The notes beneath the pieces were generated by a model, which did not search any database, was not told the DNA's origin, and worked only from the letters and a program-made list of their open reading frames with translations. This document shows, piece after piece, positions 10,840 to 22,221 of a stretch of 64,000 bases of DNA; the stretch's first letter is position 1, and each line of letters starts with the position of its first letter. The stretch covers positions 17,181,223 through 17,245,222 of the forward strand of contig CM038907.1 in assembly GCA_021904315.1 (NCBI GenBank). The letters are read 5' to 3'. The position numbers and the translations under genes were made by a program. Source of the stretch: Sphagnum magellanicum (lineage: Eukaryota; Streptophyta; Sphagnopsida; Sphagnales; Sphagnaceae).

Positions 10840-12118
10840 AGAGTTCCAAGTTGGAAGGACTTTCAAACTATAACACCTGGAAGTTTTGTGTTACTAGCTT
10901 GTTGCAAAGGGATGAATTGATTGATTTAGTTGAACTAGATGTTAATGGCAATTTCAAGGTGAAGGAGGGAGAGTTTCTCATGAATTTTGAACATCAAAAG
11001 AAGAGAGCATTGGCAATCATCAATCTATCCGTGAAATATTAGATTGTGCCACACATTGCTAGGATCTTGGATCTAGTAACAATGTGGCAAACCTTGAAGA
11101 ATCTATTTGAACAACGAAATGGAACTAAGCGTCTGCATTTCAAGGCTAAGCTTACTAATATTCGATTAGAGGAAGGGAAATTTGTGACTAATTTTCTGAA
11201 GTAATTGAAAGACATCATCAATTAGTTGGCTAACATTAGAGAGGTGGTTCCTAAAAAAGATCTGGTGGAACATATATTGAATTTTCTTCCAAAGAGTATG
11301 GAGTCTTTGTCAAACATCTTGTTGTACTGGTCTAAACTTCCTACCCTCAACGACCTTACTGGAATACTCTTGCATGATGAGGCCAGAAGGAACTTAAAGG
11401 GAAGAAGACCAAGAATGAAGCACTCCTTTTCAATACCAAATTTGGTAAAGTCAAAAACCAACATGAGAAGAACAATCATAAAGGACCAATCACCAAACAT
11501 GAAGGCATTGCAATTTTTACAAAAATCCAAACCATTAAATACACAACTATGTTGAGTTGTCGAATGAAATTAAACATTGTAGTAGTGAACATGAATGTCT
11601 CAAAACTATAGTCAACATGATTGAAGAAGGGAGTGATGAAAAGGTGGACAATTTTAAAATGACATCAATGCATTAGTAATTAATGTGTTGGAACTAAATC
11701 TTTGCCAATATTCCAACACCTTTGATTGGTTCATCGATAGTGGTGCATCCAAGCATGTTGCGGGAAACAACAAATTCTTTGCCAACATCAAGGATGGCAA
11801 GGTACTCCTAAGATCAAAATAGCCAGTGGGACTACTCACTTAGTAGTTGGGAAGGGAAACCTTGTGATTCATGTTGGAAAGAATGCTTAAATAAAGGAAG
11901 AAGTGTTATATGTGATTGGTGTTAATTCAAATTTGTTGTCTATTGGGGTAGTTACTAACAAAAGGTTTGGAGTGTTTTTTAACTCTAAAAATGTTTTCTT
12001 GATGGACTCAAAACATAATGTGGTAGAAATAGGTAATAGAGATACTATGAATGGTCTTTACAAGTTATGTATACCTCATGAAGTATTTTGCAGCTTTGCT
12101 GTTAGCATGTTATTTTGA
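10840..12118 (+). pseudogene. Ty1/copia gag, protease and pre-integrase remnant
   Basis: The gag part (10840-11555) shows LEGLSNYNTWK near the start and a UBN2-like helical region, broken by stops near 11041, 11203 and 11224 and a frame change. The aspartic protease signature WFIDSGASKHV is readable at about 11720-11755. A pre-integrase-like segment (11895-12118) reads YVIGVNSNLLS and later NGLYKL. No integrase core, reverse transcriptase or 3' LTR was seen after 12118, so this is a 3'-truncated, dead 5' half. It has no link to the host genes. Confidence 0.8.
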
Positions 12119-12119
12119 A

Positions 12120-13186
12120 AACTTCAAGTTGAAGGATGCATTTTTGGTGGGCTCCTATTGATTATATTCTAATATAGATATGCAATTGTAAATTAATGTG
12201 GCCATTCACTTTCATGACTCTTAACAATTGGGATTTTTGATGAAAATTTGGGAAATATGAGGCTTCAAATGCATGGAAGGTTGTCTACAATAGTTAATGT
12301 CATGGATTTTTTTAATAAAATTATTGATTTTACTTTCAATTTATTTTTTTTGTCTTGGTGTACCATGGAGGATAGTCATTTTATGGGTTTTCTTTAATTG
12401 GGAATAATATACTAGGTTGTCACCAACTTTATTAACTTCATCCCTTGTTATTATTTTGACAGGGCAAAGTTGGCACATGGCTTGTTGTTTAATTAAGAAA
12501 TATTTTGTTGCATCCCAAAAGGTAATGGATTGGTACATTCACTAATAGTATAATGTTTGAATAGTTGTGTTTTGATAATTTGGTAGCATGTTAAAGAAAG
12601 TTACTAGTTCAAAGGTTTTTGCTCCAACTAGATTTTGATGTTATTATGGTTCATACTTGTTTCCCTAGATAGTGGAAAGTAAAGGAACAAAAGAAAGAAT
12701 ATATATTTTATGTTTTTCATTACATGTTAAAAGCTATGTAGTTTTTTTTTTCACATCAATTATTCACCAATTATTCACCACATTTGATTAGGGAATTTCA
12801 TGTCGCAAGTATTTGCGACCAAATGGAATGAACATGTATAAAATGAAAAGGTGCATAAGTTTCTCACATGGGCACAATTTTCAACTTGTTCATTGAAAGG
12901 ATAAGATGGCATCCCTTCGCAAATGTTCAAAAATTTGATTAACACTCATCATCCACAATTTGCAAGCTCCATACAACACATGTAAATTCTTTGTTTATGC
13001 TTTTCAAAATGTATCTACCAATGTCAACTAAAGCTAGCCTAGTTGGTTTGAAGGATATTAATACCCAGCCAATTCCAATTGGGGGACAAAGCAGTTAGCC
13101 TTATGTCCAATTAGTTCTTGGCCATACCCCCCAAAGCTGATTAGGTTATATTGTGTAAACGTTATGTATGTAGGTCCAACAACTAT
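12120..13186. other. AT-rich intergenic DNA
   Basis: No recognisable coding sequence or RNA gene. It may contain further copia-derived DNA too worn to identify. Confidence 0.5.
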
Positions 13187-13200
13187 CACTACAAGAAAAC
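13187..13200 (+). mobile_element. CACTA (En/Spm) transposon terminus
   Basis: CACTACAAGAAAAC is the characteristic terminal inverted repeat of plant CACTA elements. The opposite end (TTTTCTTGTAGTG) was not found in the window. TTGACTA and GGTC motifs recur at 13298-13330 and 14700-14790 like subterminal repeats, so a non-autonomous element of roughly 1.7-2 kb with a worn right end is possible. No transposase is visible. Confidence 0.55.
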
Positions 13201-13548
13201 AAGGTCTTTTTTTACTTGGAAATTGGGTACCTCAAATGGCCCCTATTTGAATTGACAAAGGTGCCATCTTGGACGAATCATTTTCAACACAACCACTTTG
13301 ACTAGGTTATTTTGGTGGTCTTTTTGGTTGGTTTCTTTGATTGGATTTTTTAATTTTCTTTTTTCACTAGTCAACAATATTTTGACATCAACTATATATG
13401 ATTTAATTTTTAAATAATTATTATATTATATATACTTATAATCATATAATATATTTATTAAATTCATTAATGATTAAATTTAGCCATTTACATTACCTAA
13501 TAATTAATGTAAAAAAAAAAATAAAATAACTTACCTACTTACCCTATT

Positions 13549-13640
13549 TAGCCTAGGCTAAGTGGCCAACCTTAGACCTACCTGTTTAGGCGGCCTAGGC
13601 TAGCTATTTAAATAACATAAAAGTGAGGTAGCCTAGGAAG
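13549..13640. repeat. Clustered GCCTAGGC palindromes
   Basis: The 12-bp palindrome TAGCCTAGGCTA ends at 13560, GGCCTAGGCTAGC follows at about 13592-13604, and GTAGCCTAGG at about 13628-13637. They lie within the AT-rich body of the presumed CACTA element. Confidence 0.6.
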
Positions 13641-13651
13641 TCAATGTTGTA

Positions 13652-13722
13652 TGTGTGAGGATTTGAACTTTTCATCTCCACTTTGAAGAGTCAAGTTTTT
13701 ACCATTGGACTATCAAAAAGTC
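13652..13722 (-). pseudogene. tRNA-like remnant or SINE head
   Basis: On the minus strand TAGTCCAATGG (13702-13712) fits an A box. GTTCAAATCC, about 35 bp downstream (13659-13668), fits a B box, and the total length is near 72 nt. Between them CTTGACTCTTCAAAG sits where an anticodon arm would be, but the D and anticodon stems do not pair well. It is therefore a tRNA pseudogene or the head of a tRNA-derived SINE, not a functional tRNA. Confidence 0.4.
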
Positions 13723-13729
13723 AAAAACT

Positions 13730-14890
13730 TTTGTCATCATGTTGTAATAAACTTGATTGAATTTTTTGTTTTGATGTACATATTGTAACATGCATTAATG
13801 AACTTCAATATTTTTGTATTTTTTATCTAAGTAGGAGGTTATAACATGCACCAAGTATCTACCTAAATAACATGTAGGCACTTATGCTTAATAAGTTACT
13901 ACATGCTATTAATTCAATTAATAATTAATTAATAAAGATAAATAACACTAATTTATTAATTACTATCAACTATAAACAAATAATATCAATGATTAATAAT
14001 TTATTATTTCCTACAAACTACTAAATATTAAGTATTAAATAATGAATTTTAATATTAATAAATAATTATTCAATATAAATGGTTGATTATTGAATGATTC
14101 CTACGAAGTATTAAATATCAAAAATTAAATAATAATAATATAATATTAATGACTAATATTTAAAATTTTAATTACTAGTTATTGATTATCTACTATTATT
14201 ACTAATTATTTATTATTAATTACTGATCACTAATTATTTAATATTAATTACTAATTATTGATGATTTACTATGAATTAATAATTATTAATTAATGATAAC
14301 GAATTACTATGAATTAAATTTTAGTTTAAAATAATCAATTATCAATAATTGTTAACAAGTATATATTGACTACTATTAATTATTACAATTATTATCAAAT
14401 ATTAGCAAAAAATTTAAATAAATTTGATAATAATAATCAATTAATTAACATTTATTTGGGGACTAATTAATTATATAGGATATAAATTATTGAATATTAA
14501 CTATTAATTATCAACTAATTAATGTATTAAATTTAAGTACTTACATGTGCCTAAAAGATAACATGTAAGCAACTTATTAAACTTAATTAATACCTATTAT
14601 GTGTAATATGTTTAACCTATTGTTTACTAACTATGAATTTAGGTTTGGTATGTACTCTAAGAAAAATAAAGTTATAAGTTAAGTAGCTAAATTAGTATGG
14701 TTGATTTGACTAAGTGTAAATTAGAATGACCAATTTGACTAATTGTAAATCACAATGGTCATTGAGTCAATTTGACTAAACCTTGGTCATTTTGATGGAC
14801 CTTTGGCCTTTTAAACCAAATGTTCCATTTGTTGCATGATCAAAAAGGTCACTTTAGTCAAATGTTTCAGTAAAAACTAATTCATGTCTT
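13730..14890. other. Very AT-rich low-complexity DNA
   Basis: Mostly ATTAAT, TTATTA and TAATTA words with no reading frame of note. Likely the body of a non-autonomous transposon or simple decay. Confidence 0.55.
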
Positions 14891-14895
14891 TCATG

Positions 14896-14938
14896 CCTTA
14901 GGCCTTTAATCAAAACGATCGTGATTAAAGGCCTAAGG
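14896..14938. repeat. Perfect 17-bp inverted repeat
   Basis: CCTTAGGCCTTTAATCA (14896-14912) and its exact reverse complement (14922-14938) flank the 9-nt loop AAACGATCG. It could form a stable stem or cruciform. It may lie at or near the end of the CACTA-like element that begins at 13187. Confidence 0.9.
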
Positions 14939-14939
14939 T

Positions 14940-17900
14940 TACAAATCTTGGGTCCTTTAGGTTTATGAGAACACACTACCCACCCACACTAGTAACAATT
15001 ATAAGCATGTGTGAGTGGCACAAACAACATCTATGGCTTACAAATGTCATTATTTTAATTAATTGGGTTTAGTCCTCTAAAAGGAGGCAATAGGCCTTGA
15101 TTTGTATCAAATAAACACAACTTACAATAACAAATGGGTTTGATTTGAAATGTATCACTAGTGGATTGAATAGAAATGGTTGCCAAGGATTACATTATAT
15201 TTCAATTATGGGTCTATGGAAAAATAAAAATAATTTCACTAGTTTTTTCTATAATCCACAATGACGGTCAATACGTAGTGTTTCAACATTCAAAAACCTT
15301 GATTCTTGAATTCTCAATAGAATAAAGTAATGTGGATGAACCATGGGTGTGACACATTTACCAAATTTTATATTTCATCTACTGGCCACACATATTAACA
15401 TGTGAATACTTCACCATTCTAGCAATATAAGTTGCATATTTAATTATTTGTAATATGCGAAAAGGTCTAGAGACTACTTGGAGACAAACCTCCAATATTA
15501 GCTAAAGAGAGGACAATGATGTCTATGAACATGTCACATGTGGGGAATACTTTTGTCCACTCTCATGGCTTCATATCATGATTGTTTGAGGACCGCTTTT
15601 GTTTCATAAAAAAAACATCAATTAAAGGAAGGAAAAAAAAAACACATCCTATTTCACACGCTTAATCCAATTTTCAATATATTTCTATGTATTGGTTTGT
15701 TTTGTTGTTTACCAAGGTGAAATTTTTTACTATCCATAAAGTGCAAGTGCCTCAAAGGAAAATGAAGATATAAATTCATTGAAGAAGAATTTTCTTACTT
15801 CATTTCTTATTCATATTATATGTCTTATCACATGTTTAAGTTAAATATTCTTCATTCAACAATTTGATTTAATTAATCACATTTGTGACTAATGTACAAA
15901 GTTGAAAATGATATATATTTTTAATGTTTTCATAAAAGGACATGCCTTGCATTTCATAATATTGATTGAAATGTTTTTGCTTCCATTGTTAAAAATGTTG
16001 GGTTTCATGTTTTATTTGAAAAAACACATGTTCTTCAATTGATTTTTAAAAAAAAATTGTGTTGATAAATTGATATAATTTATTCATATATGAGTTTCAC
16101 ATTTTGGTTAATGTTATCATTGTCGATCCCATTTTAACAAATATAATTTTATAAAATACTACTTTTTGAAAAATGACCATGAAAAATGTGATCAAGGGAA
16201 AAGAACGATGTAACACAATTAATACTTTGAGGATGTGTTTTTTACTATAAAAATATCAAGATGTTGACATCAATAACATATAAATATTTTTTGTCATCGA
16301 TTCATTAACATCATGTGATTAATTAAAAACAATGAAAACAGTTGTTTATTAAACCATTTATTCATATTTTATAACTAAAAGATGTTAATGGGTTTACAAA
16401 AAATTCAAAGTTTCTTTATTTTGAAATGAATCATTGTTGATAGGAAGGTTTTTTTTTTTTTTCTAAATTTTTTTTTCTTTATGATCATGCATCCTTTTCA
16501 TTGTTTGATTTACTTGATGTGATTCATATGTTGTTTAAGGGACATAAGTTTTTTTAAAGTTCATTTTGATGAATCCTTGTGTTTTTTTTTGTATTCATTA
16601 TTTGTATGCTTGTGCTTGTGGATGTTAGTTTTTTAAAAAAAAAATTGGTCCTTTTTTCATTCTTCATTTTCCCTTTTTTAATTAATATTAAATTTTGGTA
16701 AAGAGACATTTTTTTTTTGCATTTAATTTCTTTGCTCTTATTCAGTTTATCACACAATCAACTATGACCATATTTTCCACATGCATAATAATCTTAGAAA
16801 AATATCACAATTTCAATTTATCATACCTTTTTAATCATAATTTTTCATTGCAACTTGTAACGAAAAATTTAATGTAAATTCCTTGGAATGAAAATAATTT
16901 TTGATAAGCTAATTTGGAAAGTTCAAATTTTCAAGTGTTATGTAGATCTATTGTGGACCTCAAATTTCACCCTTTGTTCATGAAATGAAAGGCATTGACA
17001 ACACAAAAGAAAGAATTGACAATTGTATTATTATTTTATGTTGCATATTCATATTTTCAATTCAAAACCCAAGTGAAATACATTTTTTTTCCCACAATGA
17101 AGTAAAAAAATGCACCTTGAAATAAATTCAAACATATGACAATTAGTTTTTAAATGAAAATTTAAATGCAAGATTAATTGAATAAATCAAATTTTCACAT
17201 GACATACACAATTCACAATACACATACAACCAAAGATGAAACATACTTGTTTTTTTAAGTTAGGATCATTCACATAATTAAAGTCTAATTTTTATGTGAA
17301 AGTTCATCACATGCACTCAATTTTTTGTTTTATGTGATAAACCTTTAAGTTTGTCAAATGATATTTGTGGCAAATAACCCTTTAATATTCAAATTTGTAA
17401 CAAAATACAAATTCAAGGTAATTTTTTAGTTTCAAAATGAAAGTGTGAAAATCTTTCAATTGAAAACCAAAATAAAATTTTAAATTAGTGTCATGATTAT
17501 ATCAAATTGCACAAATCAAGAAAAATATGAAATTAATGAAACCTTGAATCAAAATGATGAACAAATGAACCACAACCAAACACAAATTCAAATGATTCAC
17601 AATGACCCAAACATGAAAGTAATCATCATTCTCCACTTTATAATATACTTCCCAACTTTTACCATGTAAATGTATGCACAAATCATAATAAAATATAAAC
17701 TTGTTTTAGCATAAGTTGATTATACACAAAATCTTATCACAAACTTAACAATAAAAAACTATCAACATGAAAATGAAAAATGAACTTGAAGTTCCAATCA
17801 CAACCCTTTAAATATGAGAAAAGAAAATGAGTGATTTGTCCTTTCCTTTCATCTAGGTTTAATAGATATTATCATTCATTAATCCTAGACTGATAATATT

Positions 17901-18100
17901 TCGGTGACTTATTATTCTAAAACATTGATCATTTTCCATGCATGAACGTTTATGCTATTATGTATCTCTTTCCTTATAATCTAATGTTTTGTCACAAATG
18001 AGGTCAAATTAATTGACTTTCATTTACGGGTTATGAATTCCACCTCTAATGCCCAATTCTGGTGTTACATGCCCAATAGAAATGACACTAGAAACCTTTT
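14940..18100. other. AT-rich intergenic DNA
   Basis: Nothing resembling a gene in either strand. Poly-T and poly-A runs are frequent, for example around 16450 and 16630. Confidence 0.6.
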
Positions 18101-18109
18101 AACTTTGAA

Positions 18110-19128
18110 TGTTTGAAGGTATCTTGTTCAGATGCCCAAGCTTTCATCAGTTGCATTGAAGGCATTGCTCAGATTGCACGATTTCAAAGTTTCTGCCAGA
18201 ACACATTATTCCCACTTTACATGAGTTCTTGGTGCAGAATTTAGAACCAGAACAAGTCCAGGCATGTCTAAATTTTGCATCACTAAACTGCTTCTGTACA
18301 TATCAAAGAAGACTGGACATCTTCACCCTCTGTAACTTCCAGAGCCAAAGTCAAATCCTGAAACTCCTGAAGCATATTCCTTGCCAACTGCCCACTTTAT
18401 TCACTCTACAAACACAAATAGGAACAAATAGATGACAAACATCAAATTGAACATCTCCTGCAGGTCTGACAAAAACATGTGATGAACATTCCAATAAAGC
18501 TCTTGCAAAGTTTGAGATTGAGAATTGAATTCAGTAAGACAAAATACATGACAGTAACACATTAAAATAATCTAAACTGAAGAGATGATGTTGATGGCCC
18601 TGAATGGTGGAGGGTACCTTGCAGCCAACAAGAGATAACCCAGAAGTTTGCCAAAGGATAGGAAATGTGGTGTAGTCAAAAGGATTCAAAATTTGTGAAG
18701 GTGAAACAACCAATTTATTCATCTCTCAACCTTGAAAGCCCACATGGAAGCATAACAAGGCAACTGTACACGTTTTCAATGGTACAACTACTTCTAGTGT
18801 GTTAACCCTGAGAAAGGCTTTGTCTACCTCATGGTGTGCCAAGAATGGTACATCTACAGCTAGTTGAGGCTGCAGGCACATTGACACCAAACTACACAAT
18901 GTACAAGTCTCTGTTCTGTGGTCTTTGTCATACATCACTCATGCACAAAGAGCAAGAAGAAAAACAATAAGATGAAGCCCAATTGCTTCTGTCCATTGAA
19001 ACTGTCTACAGTAGCCCCCAGAAGAGATTAAAAGGTGGCTAGAAAGAGAGAAAAAACAAGCACTGAGAAAACTTACAAGACAGATTGACAAAAAAGGTAA
19101 CTGTGGGAAAGACAGGAAGGTGCAAGAG
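18110..19128 (-). other. 3' flank/3' UTR of the bZIP gene
   Basis: Composition is closer to that of the genes than of the deserts, consistent with transcribed 3' sequence. A minus-strand AATAAA lies at 18714-18719, about 410 bp past the stop. No other gene is evident. Confidence 0.4.
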
Positions 19129-20454
19129 CTAAGGAGTGATTAATGGTTGCTGCCAAGCCTCATCCTCACACCCACCAGATCGCAGGCTAAGGTGCAAGGG
19201 TGCTTGATCCAAATGTGAAGCAGCACCAGGGTGATGGGCCTCAGTAGTCTGCTGCAGACGTTGAAGCCGCTGGGTGAGATCCACGACATGTGATTGGAGG
19301 ACTCGATTCTCATTTGACAACTGGGCATATTGCTGGGAGGCAAGGCTAAAGCGATTGAGCATGTGAGTGTTTTCTGCCCGGAGGTGTGCAACATGTGCTC
19401 GCAACTCATCCAGATGCTGCTGTTTCCGAAGCCGAGATCGGCGAGCTGATTCTCTGTTCGACAGCATTCGCTTCTGCTTCCTCTCATCTACCACCAACTG
19501 CTCATCATCAGACTCAGAATTGAAATGACCACCAGTATCTGAATTGCCTTTACCTGAGCTTGAGTTTGTGCCAACTCCCATTCCACTTCCCATCGCATGA
19601 CTGTCATGCCGTTTTGGTGACTCAGGAACAACACCTGATAAAGAATTTGGAGGACTGATGTCAGCAGAAATTGACCCACTGTCTACTTTAGAGACATGTG
19701 CTACTGCTGCTGCAGAGCTCCTAGTATCAGCAGCAGCTGCTAGAGTTCTTCCTACTGCTTCTGTGGATCTTTCCGTGCTGATAGCGTTTTTACTCTTTTC
19801 TGCTGCCACACTCCACCGTGAAGGAAACAACACACCCTCCCTAGAGCTGGGAGCAGTCCGAATTTCAGGCTCTCTACCACCAGTTCTCAGGATGGCCGTA
19901 CTTCCGGATACAGCCAAGTCTGCAAAAGTTTATAATAGCAGCCAGTCAACTCCAGACGATTAGGTTGGAAAAAATCTGCAATACCAGCAGCTATCTGCAC
20001 AAAAAACACTACACGACCAAAGGACCAAACCTGCGGGGAGAGAGAGAGAGAGAGAGGGAACAAAAGCAAGATGTTTACCTCCGGAAGCTGCACTTGCCGC
20101 TACAGCAGAGTGACGCGTCCCGATGGCCCCACCCTGGTCACTCCCTTCCTTCAATGCTGCAACTCCAAACCCGGGCACGCTGCTCTTGCTCACCGCTACA
20201 GAACCAGAGCTGCTCCCGCTTCCGTCACCACCACCGCCGCCAAGAACAGCACCCGCCCCTCCTCCTCCTCCTCCTCTGGGAGCCGTTGTTACTCCTTCTC
20301 TGGCGTTGTTGTTCAACCGGTTCTCAGACGACTGGACATCGAGTCTGAACATTGGCGCAAACAGATCGTCCACAGATGGAGCACGATGCATACCAGATCT
20401 GCTCTCTGAAGATACTCCTCCATCGTGGACTGCCGACGGCTCCGTTGCTTGCAT
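19129..20454 (-). CDS. bZIP transcription factor (group S-like), 388 aa
   Basis: Two exons: 20454-20079 and 19919-19129. The intron is 159 bp, donor GGAG|GTAAAC, acceptor TTTTGCAG, phase 1, and the frame is exact across it. The first in-frame ATG is 20454; the frame stays open upstream to 20574 without another ATG. Residues 1-125 are acidic, Gly/Ser-rich and include RAPSVDDLF. The basic region (about 270-296) has the invariant N280-x7-R288 in KRMLSNRESARRSRLRKQ and acts as DNA-binding and nuclear-localisation region. The zipper follows with eight heptad positions L-L-M-A-L-L-L-L (about 298-347), a length typical of groups C and S. The protein is expected to bind ACGT-core promoter elements as homodimer or C/S heterodimer. 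It is longer than the usual small S1 proteins. Retaining the intron would truncate it before the bZIP domain. Confidence 0.93.
20041..20057 (-). repeat. (CT)n pyrimidine tract in the bZIP intron
   Basis: The minus strand reads a run of CT just downstream of the donor, ending in CTCCCCGCAG. That CAG could serve as an alternative acceptor at about 20034. Its use would change the product, because the following sequence carries a stop in the open frame. Confidence 0.5.
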
Positions 20455-20604
20455 ATTTCCGGACCCTCTCTTATTCCCTGTCTCCTTCCCCACGCCGCCG
20501 CCGTCTTCTTCTTCTTCTTCTTCTTCACCGCTTCCTCGTTTTCTTGCACCACTTGAAACTTTCTTCCACTGCAAGATATTTCCAGCTATTTTTCCTGATA
20601 TTAC

Positions 20605-20661
20605 TCACCTTTTTTTCTCGTTTTCTTGCAAAATCTTCAACCTCACGAGCATTTCCCTCAT
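20605..20661 (-). promoter_or_regulatory. Upstream ORF in the bZIP leader (18 codons)
   Basis: ATG at 20661 opens an 18-residue frame rich in Lys/Glu ending with TGA at 20605, about 150 nt before the main ATG. Its end coincides with a consensus donor (AAAG|GTGAGTAA), but no acceptor at a sensible distance is evident. A minimal ATG-TGA pair lies at 20720-20715, a 9-codon frame starts at 20736, and a 65-codon frame runs 20904-20707. Whether they are transcribed depends on the unknown start site. Group S1 bZIP mRNAs are known for uORF-mediated sucrose repression. Confidence 0.4.
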
Positions 20662-20839
20662 GTCTCCCACGCGATTGCTCGATTTCTTCGATTTCTTGTT
20701 CGATCTTCAACCCGTCACATTCTCTGCGTGTCGCATTCGCCTCGCGCGTTTGTATCTTCTCGTCGCCGTCTCCCCTGCCCGGGTCCGGAGCTTCAGGTAT
20801 GATCTCTTGCGGCCTTCGTCTTTAACACAACTTTGATCT

Positions 20840-21060
20840 CTTTCCACGTTGACGGCCGCTTGTTTTGTCCTCATTCTCATCGGACGGTCTAAAGAGCAGA
20901 ACATGGTGTGGTGGGTCTTTTGTCTTTTAACACTCAACCCCAGGGGCCCCCCAAAACCAAACCCCAGGCTTTTTCTTAGTTTCGAAATCGACGGCAGTAA
21001 TCAATGTCAATCTGTTTTCTACGGCACGATACTGGCCACGTCGACACCAGAATGAGCAGC
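20840..21060 (-). promoter_or_regulatory. Probable promoter region of the bZIP gene
   Basis: The GC-richer DNA of the gene ends near 21060. GGCCACGTCGAC at about 21037-21048 contains an ACGT core in a G-box/ABRE-like setting, which could allow autoregulation by a bZIP factor. No clear TATA box was placed. Confidence 0.35.
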
Positions 21061-21307
21061 TGATGAGTCACCCTAGGAAAATGACAGATTTGTCAATACA
21101 TAACTCAGATTATAAACAGAAAACAGTGTCTTCTTGGATGATAATTTCTCAAAGGATGTACTTATGCGACCCCAGCATCCACCAAGTACTTACACCATCC
21201 CTTGGAAACCCATTTATGGATGTGGACTCAGTTTTGGATGAACTAGAAAGGAGTTGCTAACATTCCATTGTGGTAACCCCTCCTAGTACCAGCCCCCCCT
21301 TTTTTTT

Positions 21308-21560
21308 CACTGGGCTATATATATTAGCCAAAAAGCGAAATTTAAAAAGTAGAAAGTGTAAAGTCAAGTGCTTTTTTTGAGATTTTCAATAGCCATAATC
21401 CACCAAATTTTAAGAAAAAACCTCATATTTCTCTACAGGGTAGCCAAAAATATAAAAGGATGCTTAATAATTTTATATTCATATTTAGTTTGTAGGCAAC
21501 TTTGGCTAAATCTTCATATGGATAATTGCCACTTTGAAAAAATCACAAAATTGGAAAAAA
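21308..21560 (-). repeat. Gene-proximal AT-rich repeat, copy C
   Basis: Read on the minus strand it runs CCAATTTTGTG, TTATCCATATGAAGATTTAG, CCAAAGTTGCCTACAAACTA, CATCCTTTTATATTTTTGGC, ATTATGGCTATTGAAAATCT and TTTTTGGCTA, ending near TAGCC and an AAAAAAAAGGGGGG tract. It aligns nearly end to end with the copy at 50383-50628. It lies about 250 bp beyond the GC-rich leader of the bZIP gene. Confidence 0.8.
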
Positions 21561-21569
21561 AAAAAAAAA

Positions 21570-22220
21570 ATTAAATTTTTTAAATTTCGCCTACTTCCAC
21601 ATTACAACACCTAGGTACCTATTTAACATCCATCCTATAGCTATTATGGTGGGCCACTCTGGCCCAATAAGTGAACCATGCCCCAATGGATGAAACCCCA
21701 TTGTGATGGATGAGCACCAACTGAGTTGACAATGGGTTCCAACTTGGTGAGGTACTATGAATCGGGCCATGGGCAGACAGTGAAAAAAGAAATGCAGCAG
21801 TACCTGTGTCCAATGTGTGAAACTAGGTAGAAACTAGAATCAGGGTTAAATGAGGTTAAAGGAACCACCTCAAACCACCCCTTAGGGTGTTTTTAGAATT
21901 TTTAAGTTTTTATTTTATTTTTCATTTAAATTATGAAAATTTGAAACTGGGCTTGGTTTTGAAGTGGTCCAAAAAATTGGAAATAGACCAATTTTTTTGA
22001 AAAAATATGGTTCCAATTCCAATTTAGATTTAGGGTTTAAAGGTGGCCAAATGTTGTTGAAGTTTGAAGCTTTTATCTATGGTTGTGTTCTTTTCATTGT
22101 TCTTTGTCTTTGTGATTGTCTTGTTGCATTAATGTTCATGGGGGTATTCTTTTCATTGTTGTAGCCCATGTTAGTGGTTGATGGTTGTGATGTTCTTATT
22201 ATTCTTGTAACTTGCAATTT
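21570..22220. other. Intergenic DNA without a supported gene
   Basis: The AT content rises again, with no recognisable coding sequence. The frames at 21619-21813 and 21964-22164 look incidental. Confidence 0.5.
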
Positions 22221-22221
22221 T

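Noticed and set aside
20123-20836. Long Pro/Ser-rich plus-strand frames opposite the bZIP exon 1 and leader
   Set aside because: They are the antisense reading of Gly/Glu-rich codons and repeats of the bZIP gene; no domain and no independent support.
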